From positions 441,678,028 to 441,742,027 of the forward strand of contig CM042688.1 of the NCBI GenBank assembly GCA_023614405.1: a stretch of 64,000 bases of DNA, in the 5' to 3' direction. Below are positions 33,507 through 45,573 of the stretch, one piece after another. The stretch comes from Avena insularis (Eukaryota > Streptophyta > Magnoliopsida > Poales > Poaceae). The notes beneath the pieces were generated by a model that worked only from the letters and a program-made list of their open reading frames with translations, did no database searches and had not been told where the DNA came from. Numbering within the stretch: position 1 is the stretch's first letter; each line of letters opens with the position of its first letter. A program made the translations under genes and the position numbers.

Positions 33507-33520
33507 GTTTCCTAGTAGTG
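33507..33520 (-). repeat. Right terminal inverted repeat of CACTA element
   Basis: GTTTCCTAGTAGTG, the exact complement of the left end, followed by the CTC duplication at 33521-33523. Confidence 0.95.
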
Positions 33521-33650
33521 CTCTACTAACGACTTAAGTAGAGCTTCCAAGGCCAAGATACAGAAGGATCACTCTTTTGTTTCCTAGTAGTGCTCTACTA
33601 ACGACTTAAGTAGAGCTTCCAAGGCCAAGATACAGTGGAGGATCAAACTG
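33507..33650. repeat. 72-bp tandem duplication spanning the CACTA right end and its flank
   Basis: 33507-33578 is followed by a second copy of its first 57 bp starting at 33579 and including the terminal 14 bp of the transposon. The joint uses GATACAGAAGGATCACTCTTT, which occurs again 100 bp downstream (33663-33683). This suggests template switching during repair. Confidence 0.85.
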
Positions 33651-36600
33651 TTGAACTACTTTTGATACAGAAGGATCACTCTTTGGTTCAACAAAAGGCC
33701 AAGATAGAATGATTGTTTTGGTGGAGAGGATTCGTAAGAGTCACAAGGAACATGTAACAAGAGGAATTTCGATTATCAAAGCCATAGTCCCTCTTCGAAC
33801 ATGTTAGAGGAACTGAAGGAAACTCTTTATTCATCCAGGTCCATCAAAATCTTTGCCAGCGATCATGATATCCCTTTACACCACTAAAATGAATATATAA
33901 GAAGATTCCTGATGACATGAGGAAAAAGAAACTTCATTCTCGGTCTTCAATTACTTGGCTCAATAACACTTGCCAACATAAAAGGGTCTGGAGGATCGAC
34001 TGAGAGACATTTAGCAACTCTACTTTAAATGTTCTCCTTGATGTTTGAGAAAGCAGACACCAAGTAAAGGTCAGACTTCGGTACAAAGGAAACCATAAGA
34101 ACAAATCCTATAACCAGTCATAGAAGATGCCTCATGAGGAGTGGTTGTTATTGCTGAATCAAGAGAATATGAAGAGGTCTTCCAGTTAATTGTGTTAACC
34201 ATTACATCAATCTTGTCGGGTTTATAAGGAGACCTAAATCAAAAACCTTGAAGAACACCAACCATCAAATCTGCTTGAGATTCAGATTTGGTTAGGTGAA
34301 GAGATACTTTAGACTCAACATGTCCAAATAGAAAGTGTGTAACATCTACCACAAGTTAAAGTTACTAGAATCTCAAGACATGGACTATAGTGTTAAGCCC
34401 CAATAGACTGAGCTATATTTCTAGACTATGTATTAGCAACTTGTTAGAGGACAACTGCTCATAGGTCGAGTACTTGCAATGAAATACACCTGTGTCCTTA
34501 GAGGAAACAAAGATAACTCCACTAGAATCCATAGTGACATCTTTCAACAAGTGCACGTGAATTAGAGAAGGTCACTTCCAACATCTAGAACACATACTTC
34601 GAAATATCACGAAGAAGGTTCTTAAAAAGTTTTCCAACGTTAATGCCAATTGTTCCATATGAATCTAGTATAGCATGGAGAAGATAAGGATGTCATAGAG
34701 GGGCTCAATAACAAACTTATCAATATACTCCAAGAATATGTAGTCATATATTGTATGAACAAGACATTGATACTGGTCAGGCCAGAGGACATGAATATGT
34801 ACCTAGGTGAAACATCATGAGTAGATACGCCATCAGGATAGTACTTGGGACTAAGTTTGATTTGATGATAACCCATATCAAATCAAAGGCGGGGGAAGAT
34901 AACATATCCAGAGAGGAAATACTATCTTTCTTCAGCACGGACAAAACTAGACATCCCTTTCAAGATGAACGAAGTCGGATAGAACTTTTGTCTTACAACT
35001 CTCCAAGTTGTTGTTTAAGCTCAACCAACTAGTTTAGGGTATCCAGTACAGATCCTTGGAGAGGGAGCATTTCACAAAACTTACTTACTCAAGAACTTGA
35101 CAACACGGTCATGTGGAAACATGGAGATACTTCTAGAGAGATGTCTAGAATATCACGAACCATCGTTATGTCACACAGTCTGAGAGGAAACTTGCTTGGT
35201 ATGGCAAGATACACAGTCTTAGGGTTTCGGCACAAACCTAACTATTTGACCGAAGAGAGTGTACCAGAATAACAGACTTGGTAGCACAGTCAAACTTCGC
35301 TTAGTGATAGGTTAACCATCACGCTAAGAATGACACAAATGTTCTTGTTGAGGTCCAAAGCAGTAATAATTGCTAAGAATCTCACATGGCCACATTGTTA
35401 CGCACATGCATCATTCACGAGCACAAAGACTCGGAGGAAGGGTGGGTAAATATGTATAAGAGCATCACTTCATTAAGAGGGTCATGGAACTCAGCACGAC
35501 CTCTTAGTATAAAGGAGTGTGATACCTTAAGATGGAACATATTAGAAGCTAATAATTGCCTCTTAATATGCTGATTACAACACTTTGACCTGGTCCTAGA
35601 TATGACGAGGTACTGAGGTTTGTTTCCCCTGACATCCCGAAATGTTTTGTCTTGACGGACCACAAGAGTATCTTGCATCGGAATACACCGATGCACATTT
35701 ACTACTTGGCTACCAAATGGTAGGCAAAGGTCGGAAAACAACAAGGAAAAAGGAACATGCTCAGGATAGAATCCTGAGATGTGGATGCATAAGTCAACAA
35801 TCTTCCGAGGACCGATGCATAGAAGGAAGATGTGGCAGAGTCACGGGTATAGAAGTGAGACTCACGAGGAGTACTTTTGTCGTGATCTATTTGGTTCCAT
35901 TAAAAAACATCTGCCATAGCATGTGGTAGGGAAAGTCCTTTGTTTGTCGTAATTTAATCACGACAATAACCACAAGCCTGAAGGCTAGAGCAGAAGGTAC
36001 TAGCCACCCTGAGGTAATGTTTGAACATTAACAACAGGGGTCAAAAAAATGGATCTTGGGTTAAAGGTCAGCTTCATGTACAAGATTCACAACACCAGAA
36101 TCGAGCATAATCAGGGATCTTCGGTTCAAGTCCAAGGGTTAGAACCCAAGAAAGGAGTAACTACTATCTTGTAGCACAGATGGTACTACAAGGTAGTAAC
36201 CACGAGGTAGCTTCCAAGAGAAGAAATTACTTCTAAACTACCCAAACAAATGAAAAGGAGGCACATGAGGCAGAAGGAAACTTCGAAGCCTTGAACAGAA
36301 CACCGTGGAACCATCAACATGATGTTGTGGGCCCATAAGATAGAGAGATCATGATGGAAAGAAATATGTCAACTAAAGAAGAGCAAAGGGAAACAAGAAC
36401 ACAACACACACAACTCTAAAGGACTCAACACTAGGTCAACTGGTTGAGAAACGGCATGCCCAGAAGGCACCTAAGCTTTGAAAGACTAGAAGAGATATCA
36501 AAACTTTTCCAAATCAACACAAGATAAGATGACCCAGAGTTAGGGTGAAACTGGATAAGGAGAAAAAGAAGCATACTAGAGTTTTCTCAAATAATTTTCA

Positions 36601-36688
36601 ACTTTCAAATAGTTTTCACAAGCACTAGACTCAACATCGACCAATAACAAGGTTTTCATACTATCGGTACTGCTCTGATACCAAAACC
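33521..36688 (-). other. Element X internal domain, right fragment
   Basis: About 3.2 kb of low-complexity, A/G-rich (plus strand) non-coding sequence between the CACTA element and the X 5' LTR. Frames over 60 codons exist but show no retroelement motifs and no coding bias that I can see. Confidence 0.65.
36672..36683 (-). other. Primer binding site of element X (initiator tRNA-Met)
   Basis: GCTCTGATACCA on the plus strand is the complement of TGGTATCAGAGC, the initiator-Met primer site. It lies 5 bp inside the 5' LTR and fixes X's minus orientation. Confidence 0.85.
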
Positions 36689-39600
36689 TGTGACACCCCC
36701 AAGATTAAGGCTAGACAAATCCTAGACCTCTCTCTAATATAAGCCTAACCCGAATCTCAGAAGCGTAGAGAGAAAGAATCGGTAACATTACGGTGACCCT
36801 ACGACACAAAAGTTATTACAGCAAGCTCATAACTGAGCAGAGAACCAAATTATTACAAGCAAAGGTCATTCACCACAAACATCAAACAACGGAAAACAAA
36901 TTATGCTATTAAGTATCGCAAACTTAACAAATGGCCTAAGAGGCCTAAAGCATATTGATGACGTCCCAATCCATAGATTCCAGGCTGCCGACCGGGAACC
37001 CCAAACTACTCATCGATGTCGATGTCGTACGAAACTTGTCTTCAGGGAACAATTATTCTGCTTCAAAAGTATCAACAAAGCAAGGGTGAGTACAGTGTGT
37101 ACTCTGCAAGACTTATGGCTGGTGGGGTTACTTTGCATAAAGATAACTTTCTTTGTAAAAGAGGGAGAAGAAGCTCGACTAGATAGAACCTTTTAAAAGG
37201 GGATAAGAAGATGATATCTCTAGATTTGATCTTCTTTTGATATCCATCAAATCTTTATCAGCTGAACCTACTAACTAGGATCACCCTCTCTATCCCTGAG
37301 GAAGCATCCTTAAGCACACTTTACTTACTTGCCCAGTTTTATGATTAGGTTATAGTTCTCTATGATCATCACGTCCGTTCCCAAGTCCTCCATCACCGTG
37401 GACATGGCTTTTCGAAAAGATTATTACCTTGCAGGGATGCACAACTTTACCCACATGTACCAACCGATTCTTAATAACACTTAAGATTAGCCCTCTTCCT
37501 TGGAAGGTCGACTGAGAGTGGTTGTCCACGACCTTTACCTTACTTTCGCTGAGACCATGAGTCACACCCTAAGGAGATGCCGTCGTAATGGGTCAAGTCC
37601 CGAAGTCAGTCCCTAGATATGTGCGTAGGGTTCAAGATTACGGAGGTCGTGCCTCTCTTGTTCCTAGCCACGCTTACCTACCTGTATGAATGCACCTCCT
37701 CCACTGCCTTCGAGAAAAATCAAAATGCATATGTCAAATGGAACGCTCGAACTATGTGATGCATGGAATCTACTAGGCAAGTTAGTTGGTCGAGGGGGTT
37801 TCCAGGCCCCCGTGTGGCTGTACGTTCGTCTTGGTTCAAGAGGCAAGAACTCAGGTCCTAGTGGTGGCAAGTGTGGGACTGCAAAAAACCACAACCCGAT
37901 GTGGCCTCCCATACAAGCCTTAGCATGTTTAACTTCCGTCTCTGATCATACCACGTTATCCTGTCCAACTAGTTTTGTTCGAAGCTCTGATTCATCAACT
38001 GGATGGACCAGCGGTAACAACTAAGAATGGCTAAGCACAACATATATAACATCTCTAGCGAAGCTCCTAAGCCTAACCCTAGTTATGCTAAGAGTAGTGG
38101 ATCAGGGAAATATAGGCTACAAAGGTAACATGCATCATATAGGATTAATATCTATCGATAAAAGACTTTAGAATCATATGCACATGGAAAGAATTGAAAT
38201 ACTTTTAATGCATATGATTATATCATGTGTGGGGCTATGCTTGATTTTGTCTGTTCATACCCTACTAAGTAGATCTTTCGACTCCTGGTACTTGACTTGA
38301 TTACAGCTGGCTAAGTATTATCTTCAAGCTTCGATGGTGTTGATCTCGGTCTTTGATCTTGTACTCGAGCGTCTACCGAGAAGAAGCAGAAACACCGGAA
38401 AGGAAAGCGACAATCAACACATGGCATTGATGAAATGATCAATCAAGAATGATGATATGATAAGGTAAATTGTGTTGAAAATGAAACCCTAGTACATGTC
38501 GGGTCATTTTAAATAGGGTCCGAGGGGGTGAAAACCCTAATTCAGAGAAACCCCGGATGCACATGAGAGGGGTTATTTTGTTCTTCTAATTAAACTTACA
38601 ATTAAAGTTGTTAAGCAATGCATGATTATGAGTCTATTGTGTATATATAATTTTTCTAAACATTTTGATATATTATACATATTTTTCTGACTTAAAATGA
38701 ATTAGTTATTGATTTTATAATATTTAAACCTTTTCTGAAATTATTAAACTAATTGAATAAACTTTTATTGCGCAAGGCTGACGTCAATGGAGGCATTTAA
38801 TATTTTTACACCGCCACTCGAGCTAGCATCTATGGCTGACAGTGGGCCAGAAGCCATGTCGGTAGCCATGCTGGAGAGGGCGGGATCCAGCTGGGTTTGA
38901 CCAGCACTGACTGTGCCTTGCTAACGTCATTGGGACATCAGCATGATGCTGGCCGGTGGTGGCCTCCCAGGTGGACGGCAGGGACGGCGGAGCACAGGGA
39001 ACAAGGATGTGCAGGCATGCGGGTTCGAACGTGTGGAGCGCGGGGAGCCTAAATCTAGCGGCGCCGCCTCGTTTCGGTAGGTAGAACGACGGTGGCAATG
39101 GTGACTGGTGGCACTCAGCAGCGAACTGCGGCGTGCAGATGAACCAGAGAGGGAGGGGAGGCACGGATTGGTACCTGAGCACCGTATGCTCACCTTTAAC
39201 GCGGCGGTGTAGTCGGATAGGCTAGGGATGGTCTCATGGCACTGGAATCGGTGGTGAACATGGCGGCCGGAGTCAGGGAAGGCGCGGATGGCCTGCTCAA
39301 TTGCAGGCTCCCGCGGCTGATTACTTTGGGTAGGAGGACCATCACGGCGAGGCAGAGCTCAAGGGACCTCCTTCTTGGCACGAGGCGACTCGGAACGGCG
39401 GCGACGGTCAGGGTCCGGCGAGCTAGGGTTCGGCTCAGGTGGGGAATGAGAGAGAGAGCCAGGAGGAAGAGAGGATGGGACCGAAGGAGACGTGCTCGGG
39501 TGGTCTTTATCCCATCTCCACGCGATGGCAGTAGCGGCGGGCAGCTCCCAGCTGATGGACGGCGGGCGCTGTGACAGCGAGCTGCTCGCCGACGTCAACA

Positions 39601-40063
39601 AAGACAACAAACAGAGCTCACCGAAGCAGTACTAGACCTGGGCCAAGGTGGGCTGCAAGCGGGCTACTACGCGTTGCACGCTAAGTGACCTGGAGCGAGG
39701 GAGAAGGTTTATGCCGGCCTGCTGCCGCGCTGGTTTTTTTTCTGCTAAAACCTTTTCTATTCTATTTTCCTCTTCTCTCTTTTATATTTTCAAATTCAAA
39801 CTGTTTTGAGTTGGTTCAAAAATACCAGAGGTTTTTGTAAACATTTTAAAATACTATGGGACCCTTTATAACCATTTGGGTTCCATACTTTTGATCTTTT
39901 CGAAAATTGAAAACACTTTCGAATACTTTTTAGAGAGATAGGGAAAACTAGGGTTAGGGTTTTGTATATTGTTTTCTTCCATGCATTTTATTTAGAGAAG
40001 ATGATGCTCATGCTATGCACAAATCAAGCCCTAATTAGTATTAGTAAAATTAGGGGTGTTACA
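36689..40063 (-). repeat. 5' LTR of element X
   Basis: Plus-strand ends are TGTGACACCCCC and GGGGTGTTACA, 3375 bp. Its right half matches 1-1870. It contains the conserved LTR core motif in reverse at 37381-37440. The GC-rich block (about 38780-39720) gives spurious ORFs. The flanking GCAGC at 40064 would be the TSD, but the partner lies outside the window. Confidence 0.87.
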
Positions 40064-40635
40064 GCAGCACCCTCCTTGATGAAACCATGGCCAACATGGG
40101 GTTGCGCTCGGCTCGGGACCCCGAGCCCGAGCCCTCACCCTGTTAGCGTTTGCTCGAACGAAAGAGGTTACCGATTTTGTTCATCGTGATGCACTAAGAA
40201 ATTTCACCATAAAACCTTAGGCATATAGTTTATATATGATATATGAATGATCTTACGTGGAAAAATTCAATCCTAACATGAGAAATCAATAGGAAAAAAC
40301 AAAATAAACTTGAGTTCATCCACTAGATCAATGTGAGTGTTCCAACCATGAAAATCTGAAAATAAAGCATGGATAGGGAGAGAAACATACCGATATGTTG
40401 ATTCCCCCACTCAAATGAACGAAATCCACGAAGAATCAAGAGTTCTAGGTGGATTTTGAGTGGTTTGCAGAGAGAATATGAGAGAAATAATGAGGAGGGG
40501 TGAAAGACCTAGCCGCCCCGGTGTGATTTTGTGGTCGCACCAAACTATACGGCCGGAACTATACGGGTGGGTGATGTTGTTCTGCCTGTATAGTTGCGGT
40601 AGTGCCGCCAACTAGGGTTTCTTTACGCGGAAAAA

Positions 40636-41127
40636 TAGATATACGGACACAACTATACGGCCAGATCATAATGATCTCACCGTATAGTTGGTCGTTAAAC
40701 CGTCTATCCCTCGAGATAAATTTCTAAAACTAGCATCGATATCTATACGACCGGAACTATACGGCCGGAATTTTTATTCCCACCATATAGTCGGTCGTCA
40801 AACTCTTAGTACCTTTGGGATAAATTTCTAAGAGAGGCATTGATATCTATACGACTAGAGCTATATCGCCAGAATTTTTATTCCCGCCGTATAGTTGGTC
40901 GTTAAACTCTCAGTACTTTTCAAAAAACTTTGTACAAAGTCATCGATATCTATACGACCGGAGCTATACGGCCGGAATTTTTATTCCTGCATTATAGTTG
41001 GTCGTTAAATTCTCTATGTCTTCAAAGAAAATTTGTTGATGGCAAAGATATCTATATAACCAGAACTATACGGCCAGAATTTCATTTCCCACTGTATAGT
41101 TGGTCGTTAAACCATCAGTAGTCATCA
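40636..41127. repeat. 103-bp tandem repeat, about five units, each a potential hairpin
   Basis: Units begin at about 40636, 40739, 40843, 40946 and 41048 (spacing 102-104 bp). Each has ATATCTATACGACCGG, then ACTATACGGCCGGAATTT and then TATAGTTGGTCGTTAAA. The first and last parts are near-complementary, so each unit can fold into a stem of about 15 bp with a loop of about 20 nt. Confidence 0.85.
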
Positions 41128-41544
41128 AACATTTTCTATTTCTTCGATAATACCTTCTTATCCCAAAACTTAGCAAAATACCTTATTTTGATAGAAAATT
41201 GATAGTAGAAATTGTCGACCAACATTGACGTATTAAAAGCAAAATTTTATCTTCTGTAGATGAAAATCTCAAACTTTTATTTTTATTCTTATTCTATACT
41301 CATCCAATCGATGTTTCTGCTACTTCTTGACAGCTGCATCTTCATGGGCACGCTTCTGCAAGAATGTCTATGAAAAAGTGGTAGGAATGCGATGAACCTT
41401 TTATTCTCAATTTTATTTTATTGAAGAGATGGGTTGACTTCCATTAAGCATTTTATTTAGGAATGGTTGAGTAAATCAACCTCTTCTCTATTCTCAAATT
41501 CTTACCTTGGTTGGCCCCTTATCAAAGGCACTTAGCACATGAAC

Positions 41545-41664
41545 TCATTTTGCTAGTGGAATATATATTTCTCCTGCTTCTAGCTTCTTTGGAAAATACC
41601 GGATGATTTCAACATCATAAACATTGAAGATTATCTTTCCTTCAGCATAATCCACTAATGCCCT
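41545..41664 (-). pseudogene. Retropepsin C-terminal fragment of element W
   Basis: The minus-strand frame reads ALVDYAEGKIIFNVYD, then RYFPKKLEAGEIYIPLAK, then a stop at 41545-41547. It corresponds to the end of the protease in element Y (AIINCNQGKMTFNVHD, then VYFPKK). The upstream part is lost at the Y insertion point. Confidence 0.65.
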
Positions 41665-41665
41665 G

Positions 41666-43060
41666 TGATGACGCACAAGTATAGGGGGTGTATCGCCGTA
41701 TTTTCGAGGGAAGTGAAACCCAATTTATTGATTCGACACGAGGGGAGCCAAAGAATATTTATAAGCCTTAACAACTGAGTTGTCAATTCAGATACACCTG
41801 GAAACAATCTTGCTCACAGCAGTTTATCAGTAGCAACAGTTTTGTAGTAGGAATAGCAAAGTAACAACAGTAGTAAAGCAAAGACAGCAGTAACAATAGC
41901 AGTAAACAGTGGAATTCGAGTGCGGTAGGCATAAGGATGGATGGACGGGCGTTGCATGGACAAGACAATTCACATAGCAATCTGAACATAGGGCAATTGC
42001 AGATAAATAAGATAAAGCATCCAAGTACTAGATAATCCTAGGCATGTGTTCCATATATAGTCATACGTGCTCGCAATGAGAACTTGCACAACATCTTTTG
42101 TCCTGCCAGCCCGTTTGCAGCGGGGCCTCAAGGGAACTACTAGCAATTAAGGTGCTCCTTTTAATAGAGCACCGGAACAAAGCATTAACACTCCGTGAAC
42201 ACATGTGATCCTCACATCAAAGCCATTCCCTCCGGTTATCCCGATTTCTATCACTTCGGGGCCATTCGTTCCAGACAACAACATGTGTATACAACTTGCG
42301 GATAAGACCAAAAACAATACTATCATAATGAATCAATAACATGTTCAGATCTGAAATCATGGCACTCGGGCCCTAATGACAACCATTAAGCACAACAAGT
42401 CGCAACAAAGTCATAAAGCACTAATAAAAGATACTAGGCACCATGCCCTAACAATCTGATGCCATTACATGAACGATCTCATCCAATCCCTACCATTCCC
42501 ATAGCCTACAGCGGGGGATTACTCACTCACAGATGGGGAAACATGGATGGTCGATGGAGAAGCGATGGTGATGATGATGGCGACGATCTCCTCCAATTCC
42601 CTGTCCCGGCAGGGTGCCAGGACGGAGTTTCTGGTGCTGTTTCGTGGAATCTGGTGATGGCGGCGGAGCGGAACTCCTTCTGGAAAAACGTCGAACCCCC
42701 CGATGTTTTTAGGTCAGAAGGCTCCTTATAGCTGAAGAGAGAGGACGAGGGGGTGCTTGGGGGACCCACACCACCCCCTAGCGCGGCCTGGCCTGGCCCA
42801 CGCTACCAGGTGGTGTGGCCACCCCCTGGCTCTTCTCCGTCTCGTATTCTGGCTCCTGGAGTCTTCGGGTGAAATAGGATTTTTGGCATATTTTCCGGGA
42901 TTTTTCCTGATAGTTGATTTTCTACACAAAAAGTAGACACCAAGGCAATTACGCTAAAAAGCGATTGTCGATCCGCATTAGTTGTATCCAAATCACACAA
43001 GTATAGAGGAGAAACAATAGCAAAAGTGTTCGGGAAAGTAGATACGTTTTGGATGTATCA
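41666..43060 (-). repeat. 3' LTR of element Y
   Basis: Plus-strand ends TGATGACGCAC and GGATGTATCA, 1395 bp. On the minus strand it starts TGATACATCC, the same style as the LTR of B (TGATACGTCC). A GC-rich block with GGTGGCCACACC-like sequence lies near 42740-42830. Confidence 0.8.
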
Positions 43061-43076
43061 ACTCCCCCCAAGCTTA
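43061..43076 (-). other. Polypurine tract of element Y
   Basis: ACTCCCCCCAAGCTTA on the plus strand is TAAGCTTGGGGGGAGT on the minus strand, directly beside the LTR. GAGGACAAGCAA lies just upstream on the minus strand, as in element B. Confidence 0.8.
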
Positions 43077-45573
43077 TCTTATTGCTTGTCCTCAAGCAAT
43101 TCAGTTGAAAACTGAGTGCGATAAAAGAACTTTCACGAACACATTTGCTTCATAAGATGTAAATATTTTCAGCAATGTGATCAACTACTTAGACAGTTCA
43201 TAATAAAGAGTATGCAACTGAGTCTACTTAATAGTCATTGCAAGCTATGAAGAGATTCCAACTCAAAAATAATAATTAGCATGAAGTATAAACGTAAGCA
43301 ACATTACAATGCTCATAAAAAGGTATGATAGAGTGGTATCTCGCTTGCCTTTGATTAATGTCAAGGCGCCTCTGAAGTTCAAGTGATGACTAGAAGTAAA
43401 GATATCAAGGATACAAGCACCAAAGTCATAACACAAATAATCAAGTAATGGAACAAGCACAAAGAATGACAACTATGCTCTCAAGAAGGTGTTCAAAGAA
43501 TAGGTGGAGACTCAGCAAGTAAAATAAAAGGTTTTGAATAATTTGAATGGCTTCCAAATTCTGAAACTATGGTACTCATTAGCTTTGAGCTCTCATTGCC
43601 CCTATCACAAGCATCTTTAATGTGTTTAAAGTGAAAGTGAGGTCCAATCTGAGTTATATGCTTGACAGACTATAAACTAAAAATCCCAAGTCCCTTGAGT
43701 ACGAGGGCCGCTCCTCATGCTACTCAACTTTAGTTACCGGTAAGTTCTTGTCATCGTAAGTATGTGCGTATCATTGAGAATCGCCAACGGGGTACCCCTT
43801 GCCCGATGACACGGAAGAATCCCCATATCAAAATGACAAGGCAAGCAGACAATGAGTATCTCAGCAATCTTCTTATTTACCATGGGAAAATGGTGCTTTT
43901 TTCTCTCTTTCCTCTTTTCATAAATCTCTCTTTTTCCTTTTTCTCAATAGCTATCTCTCTCCTTTTTTATAAGGAGAATGCTTCATAGATATTATTATGG
44001 TTATGTTGCGGGTTTCCACCATGTCAGCATGGATTAGACCAGCGGCCCAGGCGTTTCTCTAACACACATACATAACTCCATGGACTTACAAGCTCCCCTT
44101 TTATTTCACACCGACGACATCTGCAAACAAAAGAGCAAGGTATCAACTGGGTATATATTTACAAGTGTTGAAAGCTATCCCCGTGACAGCACGGTTCTGC
44201 GAATCCCCAGCCTATAATTTGCGAGCATATAACTTTCATGGAGAGTTCACAATGGTTCAGGTTTATTAAGTGAAGAAAATAAAGTGTGCCATCAAGTTCG
44301 TGAGAGCTTTACTAAGTAATTTTCTCATAACAAGCAAACTTTTTATTCGGAAGAAAACAAGGCATATTAAATATGAACAGAAGTAGCAAATGATGCTAAT
44401 AGGTAGGTATGGTGGACACTTTGGAAATATTTGGTTTAAGGGAGTTGGAAACATGAGTAAATCACTCAGTGGGAGTGAAGGCTAGCAATAGTAAGGGAGC
44501 GACAAACGAGAGAGCAATAGCTGCCATTATCATGCTTGCAACAAAACAGGACTACTCATGGCATGAAAGTGATTCAAGATCCTCAAGGCAAAATAATTCA
44601 TCGAGGCTTAACTGATTATTATAGTCATGTACATGCGTGAGCATGTGCCAAGTCAATCAAATGAAACATTCATAGGAGGATACCGTGGTGTCATACCAAT
44701 TTATGAATAGAGCAATGCTAGCAAACATTCATAAGACATGCTACAAACTATTAGCGAGCTGGAGCTACTCATACGAAAGCAAGAACTACTAAGCATCCAA
44801 AGATAACATACACTCTACATGAACAGACTAAGCATGCCCATAGTGATGAGTATATGTACAAAAAACGAAAAACAAATAGAGTTCGTTACCAGCCTCTTAC
44901 CACGCCTCAAGTTGTCATTAATCCTCATTATTGCTCTTCACTTGTGTGGCTTGAATAATAATATGAAACCAATATTCCACTGAGGACTGCTGAACCCTGT
45001 AGCAAACTCACAAAACCAAAGAAGAACGACAAATATTTTTGGTGTTTTTTGATTTTTAAACAAGAACCAAAAGGGAAAAACAATCATAGCAAAATCTTTT
45101 TGGGTTTTTCGAATAGTTCAAACAAAGCAAAAAGGGAAAAACAAACCAAGGCAAAAAGAAGAAGCAAACCAAAGAAAAACAACAGAAATATTTTTGGTCA
45201 TTTTGTGTTTTTAGAAAGCAAAAGCAAAAGAAGAACGAAAACTAAAAAGAGAACAAAAACATGAATATACAAAGTACTGATGCAACATGGTATGAAGATG
45301 AGTGTGGTGTCGGCATACCTCACCCCAAGCTTAGGCTTTTGGCCTAAGTGGGTATCAATCCCAAGCAGGCCAGGATGAAGTGTCACCGTGGTACGACGAG
45401 GAAGTACCCTCGTCCTGGTGCGAGCTCGAGTACGTCCCTCCATAATGTGCGGAGTAATCATAGGAGGGTACATCCTCCTAGTGCTGCTCGTGGAAACCCA
45501 GCAAGCGAAGCTGCTCGTCCACCTCCTCCTTGGAGCGCGACCACGGTCTCCTATGAACACTAAACAAAGAAGG
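43077..45573 (-). other. 3' untranslated region of element Y
   Basis: No ORF with recognisable content. Part (about 43700-44110) is the reverse of the B region at about 18720-19100. An A-rich tract with repeats of AAAGGGAAAAACAA occupies 45000-45260; on the minus strand it is a polypyrimidine tract. Confidence 0.65.

Larger units (their letters stand above)
21749..33520 (+). mobile_element. CACTA (En/Spm superfamily) DNA transposon
   Basis: Ends are perfect 14-bp inverted repeats, CACTACTAGGAAAC at 21749-21762 and its complement at 33507-33520. A 3-bp CTC duplication flanks it (21746-21748 and 33521-33523). Subterminal arrays of the motif TGTGGCGCAT and its complement occupy both ends. Inside, on the plus strand, are a TNP2 transposase pseudogene, a TNP1/Ulp1-like pseudogene and an intact small ORF. 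Size (11.8 kb), ends and gene order fit an autonomous-type element that has lost coding capacity through nonsense changes and at least one small deletion. Confidence 0.95.
1..40063 (-). mobile_element. Element X: old minus-strand non-coding LTR retrotransposon, interrupted by B, Sukkula-1 and CACTA
   Basis: Two LTR copies in the same orientation flank the left part of the window: 1-1870 (truncated by the window edge) and 36689-40063. The complement of an initiator-Met primer site lies just left of the right LTR, and a polypurine tract complement lies next to the left LTR, so the element reads right to left. Its own internal DNA is 1871-1872 plus 21329-21748 plus 33521-36688, about 3.6 kb, without gag, pol or any convincing ORF. 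An LTR near 3.4 kb around a short non-coding core resembles a LARD-type non-autonomous element. The family name is not recognised. Confidence 0.8.
40064..41665 (-). mobile_element. Element W: remnant of a minus-strand gypsy element
   Basis: Sequence between the X and Y LTRs. Its right end encodes a protease-tail fragment on the minus strand (41545-41664), cut by the Y LTR. The rest is non-coding and includes the 103-bp tandem array. Whether 40064-40600 belongs to the same element is not shown by the sequence. Confidence 0.5.

Noticed and set aside
34640..35929. ORFs of 60-109 codons in the element X internal domain
   Set aside because: Short, without motifs, in mixed frames and strands; X shows no sign of coding elsewhere.
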